A DNA stretch of 64,000 nt from Kocuria massiliensis (lineage in GTDB: Bacteria; Actinomycetota; Actinomycetes; Actinomycetales; Micrococcaceae), in contig NZ_LT835161.1 of the NCBI RefSeq assembly GCF_900169715.1, positions 310,001 to 374,000 on the forward strand, given 5' to 3'. Both the position numbers and the translations under genes were made by a program. Every line of letters starts with the position of its first letter. The first letter of the stretch is position 1. Positions 9,236-17,676 of this stretch are shown one piece after another. The notes under the pieces are model-generated. The model saw nothing but the letters and a program-made list of their open reading frames with translations. It did no database searches and was not told the DNA's origin.

Positions 9236-10174
9236 CTAACCAGGGAGGTTTTCGAAGAGAGCCTTTGCGGTCACGAGGTCTTCCCAGCCCATGCCCACGG
9301 TCTTGAACAGTGCCGGGCGAGCGGTGGTGCGGCGATCCTCGGTAACCATCGTCGAGAGGTCGCGGAGGTCGTTCTCACGGATGAGATGGCGCTTGACCGC
9401 AATGACGGCGTCGCCCGCTTCACGCATCGCGGTGTCGACGTCTTCGACGTAAAAGGCTGCTCGGCGGGCCAATGCATCGTCAGTTTCCCGGGCGTCTGGG
9501 CTATGAGAACCCATCGCGACGACCACGGCGCCGTCCTGCACAGAGTCCCCGTCGAAGAGGGGTTCGCTGGCTGAGGTGCAGCAGGTGATGATGTCGGCGG
9601 AGGCGACGTCGTCCTCGGAAGCTGCTCGGGCGTTGAATCCTTCGGCGTTGAGGGCCGCGACCAGCCGATCCGTTTTATTTCCGCTGCGCCCCACGATGCC
9701 GACCCGGGAAATTTCTCGGACGGCGGCGACCGCACGAACGTGGTATTCGGCCTGGGGGCCGGTGCCGAAGACCAGAAGATCGGTGGCATCGGGGGCGGCC
9801 AAGATATCCACTCCCAAAGCGGAGACCGCGGGCGTACGGATGGCCGTGAGCGCGACGCCGTCGATGAGTGCCAGAGGAGCCATCGTTTCAGAGTCGAAGA
9901 GGAGGTACTGTCCCTGGATTTTCGGCAGGCCACGCTGGGGATTCTCGGGGGCAACCGTGAGAATCTTGACGCCGGCGTAGTCGCCATTCTCGCTGGGCAT
10001 CATGAGGAACTCGCCCCGGTTCAACTCCGCTGAAGTGCGCGGGTGGGCGCGCGAGGGATCGAAACCTTGCGCTAGTGCCTGTTTCAGTGCATCCACCGCT
10101 GCCCTCATGGGTAAGTGGGCCAAGACCTGTTCGGCGTTGACGGTACGAATATCGGGAGTCGACAACTCAGACAT
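9236..10174 (-). CDS. Ornithine cyclodeaminase / mu-crystallin family oxidoreductase
   Basis: A 312-residue protein of the OCD/mu-crystallin family. It has the N-terminal EQVLAHLPMRAAVDALKQAL region, the ENPQRGLPKIQGQYLLFD active-site region with conserved Lys, and a Rossmann motif VFGTGPQAEYHVRAV (about residues 133-147) for NAD(P)H. Members include ornithine cyclodeaminase, alanine dehydrogenase and delta-1-pyrroline-2-carboxylate/ketimine reductase; sequence alone does not pick one. It sits upstream of hrpB without obvious metabolic partners. Confidence 0.85.
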   Translation of the reverse strand: MSELSTPDIRTVNAEQVLAHLPMRAAVDALKQALAQGFDPSRAHPRTSAELNRGEFLMMPSENGDYAGVKILTVAPENPQRGLPKIQGQYLLFDSETMAPLALIDGVALTAIRTPAVSALGVDILAAPDATDLLVFGTGPQAEYHVRAVAAVREISRVGIVGRSGNKTDRLVAALNAEGFNARAASEDDVASADIITCCTSASEPLFDGDSVQDGAVVVAMGSHSPDARETDDALARRAAFYVEDVDTAMREAGDAVIAVKRHLIRENDLRDLSTMVTEDRRTTARPALFKTVGMGWEDLVTAKALFENLPG

Positions 10175-10541
10175 GAAACCTCCACGGCCCTCATTTCGAG
10201 GCAGCCGATGATGCGATGGACTGCGATGCGAGTCTACCCATCTTGGCTCGTGCCGTGTGCGGCGGGACGGAACATGTTAATAACTTCACCGGTCAGCTGA
10301 ACGGGGCGGCCGGTTCCCTCAAGAGGGGGTGCCGCTTCGTCATGAGGGTAAAGGTTTGGTTGCCCTGACGCGGCGAAGTCCCGGAAAAGGTGGTCAATCT
10401 ATGGTGGCTGCCAGACCATACCTCAAATATGAATCTTCCCATTGGCATGGAAAGTACACCTGGGTCAAGTGAAAATCGGCTCTCACCCGAGAACAGCTCG
10501 CGAGTCTACATCAGGAACCTACGCGTTTTCTGTTGAAAACC
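10175..10541. other. Intergenic region between divergent genes; no gene supported
   Basis: About 460 bp separate the OCD gene from the DUF4190-like gene. The left part still looks like the host genome; from about 10,360 the sequence becomes visibly AT-richer. A 71-codon open frame at 10442-10657 has no ribosome-binding site and no recognisable protein character. The promoter at 10542-10570 is the only feature I can support. Confidence 0.6.
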
Positions 10542-10570
10542 TTGTGAATCACTCAAAGCTTGCCTATGAT
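10542..10570 (+). promoter_or_regulatory. Promoter of the DUF4190-like gene
   Basis: TTGTGA at 10542-10547 and TATGAT at 10565-10570 are separated by 17 bp. The predicted transcript starts about 60 nt before the ATG at 10638. Confidence 0.55.
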
Positions 10571-10637
10571 TATGAAGGCCTAATGGGGCCGTTCGTTAGA
10601 GTCACGGTCGTGGCTCGCAACCTGAAAGTGGCTCCGG

Positions 10638-11477
10638 ATGAGCATGTATCCACGTGACCCCAATGGTGGTCAGCAGAATCAGTATTCGAATTTTGGGCAA
10701 AATAACTACCAAGGTTATTATCAGCCTCCGCGAAAGTCGAACACATTTACCATTATCGCCTTCGTCTTCGCAGTGGCGGGCCTCGTGCTCTTTTGGATAC
10801 CGATTATTGGCCTGCTCTTGGCGGTGGCCGGCTTGATTTTGTCCATCATTGCGCTGGGCTCTCACCAGTTGAAGGGCATGACGATTTCTGGCATCTGCAT
10901 CTCTGCGGTTGGTTTAGTGTTGTCTTTGCTGCTGACTATTGGTTTTGTCGTCGGCGCAATGTCGGGTGCGTCAGACGGAAGTGACGTTTCCGTTGCATCA
11001 TCAGAGGCGCCGTCGGCCTCTGCGTCGAGTGCATCCGCATCCGCTAAGCCTGAAACGACTCTATCGCCGTCTTCAAGTTCCAGTGCGGTTCCCAAGAATC
11101 CTGATTTGGCGACATTTCATGAGGTGGACGACCGGCAACTTGCCCAGATCGTTAAAGATCCCAAGGGGCATGTGGGCGAACAACTCATAGTTTATGGTTG
11201 GGTGACTCAGCTCGATTCAGCTACCGGAGCCTGCGGCATGCGAGTCAATGTAGGTGCTTCGTATCAGCCGGAAACCTATCTCTACGAGACGAATACCATC
11301 GCCTTCGATGCTGAATCATTGAACGGTAAGGGCAAATGTTCGAGCCTTGAGCCGCTGGTGAAAGACGATAACGTGAAGCTGTGGGTCACAGTTGCTGGTG
11401 CCGAAACCTATGGGAACACCATTGGAGGCAGTACGACGGCACCTGTAGTCGCAGTGTACAAGGCCGAAATTCAATAG
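10638..11477 (+). CDS. DUF4190-like membrane-anchored protein with extracellular domain
   Basis: A 279-residue protein. Residues 1-34 are Asn/Gln/Tyr-rich, then two or three hydrophobic segments (about 37-115) form a DUF4190-like membrane anchor. A Ser/Ala/Pro-rich linker (about 116-155) follows, then a C-terminal domain of about 120 residues with IVYGWVTQLDSATGACGM and two further cysteines. The topology suggests an exported C-terminal domain of unknown function. The start could be 10638 or the ATG at 10644; neither has a strong Shine-Dalgarno. Base composition is clearly more AT-rich than its neighbours, and the gene lies next to a tRNA, so horizontal acquisition is possible. Confidence 0.75.
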   Translation: MSMYPRDPNGGQQNQYSNFGQNNYQGYYQPPRKSNTFTIIAFVFAVAGLVLFWIPIIGLLLAVAGLILSIIALGSHQLKGMTISGICISAVGLVLSLLLTIGFVVGAMSGASDGSDVSVASSEAPSASASSASASAKPETTLSPSSSSSAVPKNPDLATFHEVDDRQLAQIVKDPKGHVGEQLIVYGWVTQLDSATGACGMRVNVGASYQPETYLYETNTIAFDAESLNGKGKCSSLEPLVKDDNVKLWVTVAGAETYGNTIGGSTTAPVVAVYKAEIQ

Positions 11478-11534
11478 ATCCGCCGAGTTCAGCAAAATAG
11501 GCCCAACTTTGCATAAAGTTTTGTAAATACGGTG

Positions 11535-11575
11535 GCCCCTCGAGAGATGCATGGCATCTTCTCGGGGGGCTTTTT
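11535..11575 (+). terminator. Intrinsic terminator after DUF4190-like gene
   Basis: The inverted repeat 11535-11550 / 11554-11570 (one bulge) is followed by TTTTT at 11571-11575, about 60 bp after the stop codon. Confidence 0.85.
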
Positions 11576-11696
11576 GCTGATATCTCAAGATCGGCGATGG
11601 TGACGTCAGATGCATCTCATAGTTGATGAGCAGGCCATCTCTGGTGTCTGGGCTTCGAACGCCTGAAGCCCCCGCTTTTGGCCGCAGGCACAAGAA

Positions 11697-11737
11697 AAGG
11701 CCCCTACCCACCCGGATTCCGGGGCGGTAGGGGCCTT
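11697..11737 (-). terminator. Terminator of tRNA-Ser(CGA)
   Basis: AAGGCCCCTACC at 11697-11708 pairs perfectly with 11726-11737. On the minus strand the hairpin leads into CCTTTTCTTG, just past the tRNA 3' end. Confidence 0.75.
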
Positions 11738-11742
11738 CAAGC

Positions 11743-11833
11743 TGGCGGTGACGGAGGGATTTGAACCCTCGGTACGGGGTTACCGTACACGACATTTCGA
11801 GTGTCGCACCTTCGGCCGCTCGGACACGTCACC
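11743..11833 (-). tRNA. tRNA-Ser (anticodon CGA)
   Basis: A 91-nt type II tRNA with a GGTGACG/CGTCACC acceptor stem, the long variable arm typical of serine tRNA, a GGTTCAAATCC T-arm, and an encoded CCA end (11743-11745). The anticodon loop CTCGAAA gives CGA, reading UCG. Confidence 0.95.
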
Positions 11834-11925
11834 AACTTCGGTTACTTTACCGATTCAGCGGGGACTCCTCAACTTGAGGGGCTCATAATCGTAGCCGCAC
11901 ACCTGTTGCTTTGATCACCCATCGC

Positions 11926-12564
11926 CTACGCCACGATGTAGCCGTCGACGAGCTTAGACACGGCGCGGGCGGCGTCTTGCGTGGTCCGGGTCGAATGGTT
12001 CATCTCCCGGTCCATGGCGAGCATAAACGTCGCGCCGAAAATGGCGACCGCGATCGAGGTGCTGTCCGGCGTCGGGGATAGCTCGTAGGACCGGCGCAGA
12101 TCCTCGACTAGCTCGGTGACTCGATCGATGATGACGCCTCGCTGCTCCGACAGGACCTCGGAATTGGCGACGTCGTTGGGGCGCCACATTTCCGCTACGG
12201 CGAGCCTCGCGAACCCGGGTTGCGTTTCCAAAAAGCGCAGGGCCGCGATCGTGGCCCGGAGGAGGCGGTCCCGTGGGTCCGAGACGTCTTCTACGGCGTC
12301 GTCGATGGATTCCAACACCAGCTTGACCCCGTATCGGAGCAGTCCATCCACCATCGACTTCTTGGAGCCGAAGTTGTAGTACACCGTGCCCTTGGAAACG
12401 CCCGCCTTGGCCGCGATCTCGTCGACCGTGGTGGCAGTGGGACCCTTCTCGCTCATGATGACCATGGCCGATTCAAAGAGCTTGAGCTGCGTCCGTGACG
12501 TCCTGCCGGGCCGACGCTTAATGGTCGACGGGGGCGTGTCTTCTACCGTGCGGTGCGTCGTCAC
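11926..12564 (-). CDS. TetR/AcrR family transcriptional regulator
   Basis: A 212-residue repressor with an N-terminal TetR helix-turn-helix (TTVDEIAAKAGVSKGTVYYNFGSKKSMVDGLL, split about residues 48-80) and a helical ligand-binding C-terminal domain. Its ATG overlaps the stop of the upstream YhgE gene by 4 bp, so it is the last gene of a three-gene operon transcribed leftwards. It probably represses its own operon through the perfect palindrome at 15836-15853, by analogy to other TetR-controlled exporters. The inducer is unknown. Confidence 0.92.
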   Translation of the reverse strand: MTTHRTVEDTPPSTIKRRPGRTSRTQLKLFESAMVIMSEKGPTATTVDEIAAKAGVSKGTVYYNFGSKKSMVDGLLRYGVKLVLESIDDAVEDVSDPRDRLLRATIAALRFLETQPGFARLAVAEMWRPNDVANSEVLSEQRGVIIDRVTELVEDLRRSYELSPTPDSTSIAVAIFGATFMLAMDREMNHSTRTTQDAARAVSKLVDGYIVA

Positions 12565-15023
12565 AGTTCAACCTCCGGGTGCAGCTTGGCGAGCGTCCAT
12601 GTCCGACTCTTGATGGAACCGAGGAGGCTAATCGCGACGCCGAGGATCAGGAAGCCCACGAGGATTAGTACCAGCATAGGCACCGATCCTTCATTGATGC
12701 CGTAGGCCAGGCGTCGGACACCGGTCAGTGCGTATCCCATGGGAAGCACGTGATGCAGCCATTTGAGCGGCTCCGGCAACGTCTCGTACGGCATCATGCC
12801 ACCACAGGTCACCAGCTGAACGATCAGCAAGATCAACACCATGAGCTTGCCAGGTGAACCGAACAGGGAGATCAACCCTTGTCCCAGTGCACTGAAGGTC
12901 ATAGAGGTCAGGAGAAGGAACCAGAACGTCAGCCACGGATGGGTCATTTCGAAGCCGAGACCAAAGAGGACGACGGCGAACAGCACCACCGTCTGCGCCA
13001 CGGATACGACGGCGAACGGTCCCCACGAGCCAAGGGCCACGCGGAAACTCGACGTTCCGGAAGCCAAGGCTCGACTATTGCTGGCCCGCAAGAATTGGCC
13101 TGACATGAGCACACCGATCCAGAGCGCCAAGACGATGAAGAACGGCCCCATGCCCTCGCCGTAATTTCGGGCCGAGGCCAGAGAATTGTGGTCGTCCGTC
13201 ACGGGGTCGGACATGACCGATGCCAGCGAGGATTGTTCCTTTTCGTCGAGGTTGGGGACCTTATTGGTGCCGTCCCGGAGCCCCTTGGTCAGATTCTGCG
13301 AACCGTCCACGAGCTGTCCTGAGCCGCCCTGGATCTGTCCCGCTCCCTCGTCAACTTGCGAGGAACCCTGCACCGCTTGGTCGGTGCCGTCGGCAAGTTT
13401 CTGCGCGCCGTCGCGAGCGGAAACCTGGTTGTCGTAGAGGGTCTGAGAGCCCTGAACCAGCTGGCCCGTGGATCCCGCGAGGGTCCCGGCGCCGGACTTC
13501 AGGCTCTGAGCGCCGTCGTTGACCTTGGTGGCGCCGTCCGCGAGTTCGCCCGTCTTCTGGTCGAGAGTGCTGGCCCCGGAGGAAAGCTGCTGGGCGGCGT
13601 CGTTGGCGTTCTTGGCGCCGTCGGCAACACCTGCGGCTCCGTCGTTGAGCTGGGCGATGCCCCCGGTGAGCTGGGAGATCTTCCCGGCGACGGTTGAGGT
13701 GCCATCGCTGGCGCACGAGGAATCCCGGAGCTTTTGCAACGCGGCTGCTTGGTCGGTGTTCTCGACGGAATCGAGTTGACCCGTCGCGGCGTTGGCCACG
13801 CGGTCCTTGGTGGCCTGCCCCGACACCGAGGCCACGACCTTGTCCGCTTGGTCTTGCGTCAAAATACCCTGCTTGACCAGCGCATTGACCTGTTCCGTAG
13901 TCGCGGATCCGACCTCGGAAACCACCGCGTTGGAGACGTCGCTACCGAGCCTGCCGCTCGGCTCTGAGGTATTCACCGACGAGAGATCGCGACACATGGT
14001 GGTCAGATCGTTGCCCAGATTCTGAATGCCCGATTCCTGAACCTGCTGATTCAGGGAGGAGACTCCCTGGGAGAGCTGGCCGGCGCCGTCGGACAGCTTC
14101 GATGTCCCGTCCGCGAGCTGTGATGAGCCGCCGGCGAGGGTTGAGGTGCCGTCCTTCAACTGCGCGGACCCGTCGGCTAGCCCCTGGGTCCCCTGGGCGA
14201 GAGTCGTGGCGCCGCCGTTGAGCTGCTGGGCGCCGTCATCGAGCTGCTTCGCTCCGGAAACCGCTTGGGCATTGCCGTCGACAAGTTGGTTTTCGCCGTC
14301 CACGAGCGAATGTGCGCCCTCATTGAGTTGTTGGGCACCACTCGCGAGGGACGACGTGCCGTCCTTGAGCTGGTTCACAGCCGAGGAGAGATTGACGGCG
14401 CCGTCGGAAACCTTCTGAGAACCGTCGGTTGCCTTAGACATTTGTTGGTGAATGTCCGTGAAATTCGCCAGCATTTGCTGCGCGGTTTGGTCCCCGACCT
14501 CGGAGGCCACCTGGTCGCGAATCGTCGTTCCGGCCTTCGCCACGATGTTCGTCAGAAGGTAGTTATTGGCGTCGTTGGTGACGATTTCCAGACCCGCCTG
14601 CTGTGGATCTACCGTGCCCGGTTTCCCGTTCTGATCCGGAGCAAACTTGGACGTCGAGAGGAGTCGTTGGGTGAAGTCCTTGGGAATCACGATGGCGAAG
14701 TCGGTTTCGCCCTTGGTCACCTGGTCCACCGCCGTGTCGCGGTCCGACACATCGTGCCAGTCGAAATTACCGGAGTCATGGAGCTTGTCTTTGACGCTCT
14801 GTCCGGTGTTCATCTGCTGACCATTGGGGCCCTTGCCGCCGGCATCTTCCATGACGATGGCGCCGCTGACGTGGTCAACCTTGCCGTAAGGGTCCCAGTT
14901 GGAATAGAGGTAGATCCCTCCGTACAGCAACGGGACACAGGCCAGCGCAACCATCACGAGCTTGGGGAAAACCCCGCCGGTCATGCGCTTGAGTTCACTG
15001 AGTGCGAGTCGAATGGCGGTCAC
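12561..15023 (-). CDS. YhgE/Pip family ABC-2-type membrane protein
   Basis: An 820-residue membrane protein with the YhgE/Pip N-terminal region (first transmembrane segment about residues 20-40, then YSNWDPYGKVDHVSGAIV). A very long extracytoplasmic domain is rich in repeats of the type L-x-x-G-x-x-x-L (about residues 200-330 and 455-590). Five or six transmembrane helices at the C-terminus (about 625-805) resemble ABC-2 permeases. Related proteins include phage infection protein Pip and ESX-associated YueB-like receptors. It overlaps the ATPase-like gene by 4 bp upstream and the TetR gene downstream. A role in export of lipids, drugs or cell-envelope components is likely but unproven. Confidence 0.9.
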   Translation of the reverse strand: MTAIRLALSELKRMTGGVFPKLVMVALACVPLLYGGIYLYSNWDPYGKVDHVSGAIVMEDAGGKGPNGQQMNTGQSVKDKLHDSGNFDWHDVSDRDTAVDQVTKGETDFAIVIPKDFTQRLLSTSKFAPDQNGKPGTVDPQQAGLEIVTNDANNYLLTNIVAKAGTTIRDQVASEVGDQTAQQMLANFTDIHQQMSKATDGSQKVSDGAVNLSSAVNQLKDGTSSLASGAQQLNEGAHSLVDGENQLVDGNAQAVSGAKQLDDGAQQLNGGATTLAQGTQGLADGSAQLKDGTSTLAGGSSQLADGTSKLSDGAGQLSQGVSSLNQQVQESGIQNLGNDLTTMCRDLSSVNTSEPSGRLGSDVSNAVVSEVGSATTEQVNALVKQGILTQDQADKVVASVSGQATKDRVANAATGQLDSVENTDQAAALQKLRDSSCASDGTSTVAGKISQLTGGIAQLNDGAAGVADGAKNANDAAQQLSSGASTLDQKTGELADGATKVNDGAQSLKSGAGTLAGSTGQLVQGSQTLYDNQVSARDGAQKLADGTDQAVQGSSQVDEGAGQIQGGSGQLVDGSQNLTKGLRDGTNKVPNLDEKEQSSLASVMSDPVTDDHNSLASARNYGEGMGPFFIVLALWIGVLMSGQFLRASNSRALASGTSSFRVALGSWGPFAVVSVAQTVVLFAVVLFGLGFEMTHPWLTFWFLLLTSMTFSALGQGLISLFGSPGKLMVLILLIVQLVTCGGMMPYETLPEPLKWLHHVLPMGYALTGVRRLAYGINEGSVPMLVLILVGFLILGVAISLLGSIKSRTWTLAKLHPEVEL

Positions 15024-15718
15024 GCGCGCGTCTCCTGAAGTTGCTGGGGGTCAAAGAGCTCATCGAGGCTCAGATCGGTCGGTACGTGGGGTGATCTGGT
15101 GGGTTCGCCGACGACGGCGCGAAGGCCGCGCCAAGAGTCGCTGATGTGGGGCACCACCGCCACGACGGTTCGGGGATGTTCCTCATCGCGTGCCAGATCG
15201 AACAGGGAAGGAAGCCACGCGGAGGTGTGGTTCGCGTGGCGCGACGGGGTGTCGAACACCAAGAGATCGGCGCGTTCATCATGGCGCGCCAAGGCGGTGA
15301 CGAGGCGAATGCGCTGGTCACCGGTCAATTGCTCATCCCACAGGTCGTCGAGGTCTTCGAGCCCGTTGTCTTCCAGCCAGGCGCTCGCTTTTGGACGCCG
15401 CAGGAAAGGGTGTGGCATATAGGAAAGCATTTCGGAGACGTAGTCGCGCACACGCATGTGGCTTTCCATCTCGTTGATGTCGGGGGCATCCACGATCGCG
15501 GCGATCTTCCGCAGATCTTTGCCGTCGGGGTTCCCGTTCCACGAGACGACGCCGTCGCTCGGCTTCATGCGGCCGGTCAAGGTGAGAGACAGTGCCGAAC
15601 GTTCGAGCTGGGTGTTGGCTTGGACGAGGATTATTTCGCCGAGTTCGACGGTAAAGGAGGTCGGATAGATCAGGGGAGCGTGGCGTCCCTTCGACTGAAG
15701 GTCGGAGACTTCGAGCAC
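15020..15718 (-). CDS. ABC transporter ATP-binding-like protein with degenerate nucleotide-binding motifs
   Basis: A 232-residue protein with the overall order of an ABC ATPase, partner of the YhgE protein downstream. The motifs are eroded. Where Walker A (GxxGxGKS/T) is expected it has QANTQLERSALSLTLTG, without the glycines and with Arg in place of Lys. The signature is LTGDQRIRL instead of LSGGQ. Walker B is LLVFDTPSR, keeping Asp but lacking the catalytic Glu. The GTG start follows AGGAG. It may bind nucleotide weakly, or act only as a structural or regulatory subunit. No frameshift or stop is visible, so it is a maintained gene rather than a pseudogene. Confidence 0.75.
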   Translation of the reverse strand: MLEVSDLQSKGRHAPLIYPTSFTVELGEIILVQANTQLERSALSLTLTGRMKPSDGVVSWNGNPDGKDLRKIAAIVDAPDINEMESHMRVRDYVSEMLSYMPHPFLRRPKASAWLEDNGLEDLDDLWDEQLTGDQRIRLVTALARHDERADLLVFDTPSRHANHTSAWLPSLFDLARDEEHPRTVVAVVPHISDSWRGLRAVVGEPTRSPHVPTDLSLDELFDPQQLQETRA

Positions 15719-15835
15719 GGGGTTACTCCTAGCGATGAGTCATCTGAGGAAGGCGCCCAAAAGGGACTGAGTGTTCACGTGACGGAACGTGCAGGAGGCC
15801 CACGGGGCTATGGGAGGACGTTGTCGACCTTAGTT

Positions 15836-15853
15836 GAACTGACCGGTCAGTTC
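15836..15853. promoter_or_regulatory. TetR operator of the ABC/YhgE/TetR operon
   Basis: GAACTGACCGGTCAGTTC is a perfect 18-bp palindrome 118 bp upstream of the operon's first start codon. Its form is typical of TetR-family operators. It also lies just past the tadA stop (tadA transcription runs in the same direction), so it separates the two transcription units. Confidence 0.75.
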
Positions 15854-15868
15854 TAGTGGCGGAGGGGC

Positions 15869-16378
15869 CTACGCCTTGTGATTCTTTGCACCCTTCCACT
15901 CGGTGTTTTGGAGATCGCGTTGGCCTGCGAAAAACTCACGAAGGATCGAAGCGCATTCCGCGGCCCGGACCTCAGGAAATACCTCGACCCAGTGGTTGAG
16001 ACGTCGTTCGCGCAGAACATCAAACACCGAGCCTACGGCCCCTGCCTTTTCGTCCCACGCGCCCATGACCAGGCGAGGGATGCGAGCGAGCAGGGTCGCC
16101 CCGGCGCACATCGTGCACGGTTCGAGGGTGACGACGAGCGTGCAGTCATCCAGGCGCCACCGGCCCAAATGGGCGGCGGCTTCGCGAAGGGCAATGACTT
16201 CAGCGTGGGCCACGGGGTCGCCGTCGGCCTCACGGCGGTTATATCCACGCCCCACGATCTGGCCCGTCGAATCCACGACGATTGCGCCGATGGGTACATC
16301 TGCGGAGGCTTCCGTTTTTCGGGCCTCGGCCAGGGCCAATCCCATCCACTTGTCGTGGAGCTGTGGAAAGTGCGTCAT
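15869..16378 (-). CDS. tadA: tRNA-specific adenosine deaminase TadA / nucleoside deaminase
   Basis: A 169-residue cytidine/deoxycytidylate deaminase-fold enzyme with the zinc site HAEV (His58, catalytic Glu60) and PCTMC (Cys88, Cys91). The FDVL and LNHWVEV segments after the zinc site are TadA-like. It should convert A34 to inosine in tRNA-Arg(ACG). The start at 16378 is preferred; the longer open frame to 16447 would run over the divergent upp start. It is a single gene, divergent from upp by 30 bp. Confidence 0.9.
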   Translation of the reverse strand: MTHFPQLHDKWMGLALAEARKTEASADVPIGAIVVDSTGQIVGRGYNRREADGDPVAHAEVIALREAAAHLGRWRLDDCTLVVTLEPCTMCAGATLLARIPRLVMGAWDEKAGAVGSVFDVLRERRLNHWVEVFPEVRAAECASILREFFAGQRDLQNTEWKGAKNHKA

Positions 16379-16408
16379 GGATACATTCTCTGCGGTAGTT
16401 TGGGAGCC

Positions 16409-17047
16409 ATGCGAGTCAAGATTCTGGATCACCCTTTGGTTACCCACAAGATCACCGTTTTGCGGGATCGTGAAACTACCTCACCACAGTTTCGCCAGTT
16501 GGTCGATGAGTTGGTGACCCTCTTGGCTTATGAGGCCACTCGAAAGATCCGCGTGGAGCCCAAGACCGTGCAGACGCCGGTGGCTCAAGCCGAGGGGTCC
16601 GTGATCGCCAAGCCGCGGCCGCTCGTCGTGCCCATTTTGCGTGCCGGACTCGGCATGCTCGAAGGCATGACTCGTCTGATTCCCACCGCGGAGGTGGGCT
16701 TTCTGGGCATGGCCCGGCATGAAAAGACTCTGGATATCGTGACCTATGCGGAACGGTTGCCCGACGATCTGACCGGACGTCAGGTGTATGTCCTGGACCC
16801 GATGCTGGCCACCGGCGGCACGCTGATCGAGGCCATTAAGTTCTTGCGGAACCGCGGAGCCGATCAGATCACGTGCCTGTGCATTTTGGGTGCACCGGAA
16901 GGTCTTGCCGCACTCGAGCGAGGCGTGGAAGGCATGGAGAACGTGGACGTTTTTCTGGCCGCACGCGACGAGAAATTGGACGAGAACGCGTACATCGTGC
17001 CGGGCTTGGGCGATGCAGGCGATCGGCTGTACGGCGTCGTTGATTAG
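16409..17047 (+). CDS. upp: Uracil phosphoribosyltransferase
   Basis: A 212-residue enzyme, full length for Upp, making UMP from uracil and PRPP in pyrimidine salvage. The PRPP loop is DPMLATGGT (residues 130-138). The N-terminal [23 protein letters not shown] and C-terminal [15 protein letters not shown] uracil-binding segments are all present. The ATG at 16409 follows TGGGAG. The open frame extends upstream through tadA but without a usable start. It is followed by a strong terminator and is therefore monocistronic. Confidence 0.97.
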   Translation: MRVKILDHPLVTHKITVLRDRETTSPQFRQLVDELVTLLAYEATRKIRVEPKTVQTPVAQAEGSVIAKPRPLVVPILRAGLGMLEGMTRLIPTAEVGFLGMARHEKTLDIVTYAERLPDDLTGRQVYVLDPMLATGGTLIEAIKFLRNRGADQITCLCILGAPEGLAALERGVEGMENVDVFLAARDEKLDENAYIVPGLGDAGDRLYGVVD

Positions 17048-17107
17048 CCCCATCCGAGCATGGTGTGACAAATACCACTGACCATGAGTTGGCACGCCGA
17101 CTCTTGG

Positions 17108-17148
17108 GAGCCCCTCTGGCGCACTTCGGTGCTGGCCAGAGGGGCTTT
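17108..17148 (+). terminator. Intrinsic terminator of upp
   Basis: AGCCCCTCTGGC at 17108-17119 pairs perfectly with 17134-17145, followed by TTTT. Confidence 0.85.
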
Positions 17149-17149
17149 T

Positions 17150-17676
17150 GCGTGCTCTCGGTGGGCTTCGTGTGATTGCGCTATGCGAACAAACGGGTTG
17201 GTGCCGGCTGGGCCGGAATTCGTACTCGGGAGTTTTGTTCTGACAAACCCCGGTTTCCTGGGGAAGTCCTGGGTGTCTGAGGGACCCCAAAAATATGCGT
17301 TCAGAACATATTGACATTGGGTGGTGAATGTGCTTGTAGAAATTTCCTCGCCTGGTGAATGCCGGCGGACTGGCCCGATTCTGGGGGAAAGTCGGGAATC
17401 TCTTCGATTCAGGCGGGGTGTCAATATGCAGGCAATCTCCGTATCTGTGCATATTTGAGACGATTAGTCTTATTATGTGGACGCTTCGCACGATTGTTAC
17501 TTGCGGGAACCTGTGAATCGGGAGAGCATGGAACGGCGGGTCCGCGCCAACCGGAATGAACGCATGATCCTATGGCGGAGGTTCGGTCGTGGCTCGCACG
17601 GCCGTGTGACTCGCCGCGGCCGGGCCATCACCACGGTCGAAGCCGTGGTTCTAGTTTGTGGAGAAACGGGGATCTT
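17150..17676. other. Long intergenic region upstream of winged-helix regulator
   Basis: About 530 bp with no convincing gene. It contains AT-rich stretches around 17,290-17,480, including TTGACA at 17311 and TATTAT at 17471, but no pair of boxes with good spacing. An Arg-rich open frame at about 17,477-17,815 overlaps the regulator in another frame and looks spurious. It may hold a long regulatory leader for the regulator gene, but this is not demonstrated. Confidence 0.5.

Noticed and set aside
10442-10657. 71-codon ORF before the DUF4190-like gene
   Set aside because: No ribosome-binding site, it overlaps the real gene, and its promoter region lies within it.
11316-11795. 159-codon ORF on the minus strand
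   Set aside because: It runs through tRNA-Ser(CGA) and its terminator and is antisense to the DUF4190-like gene.
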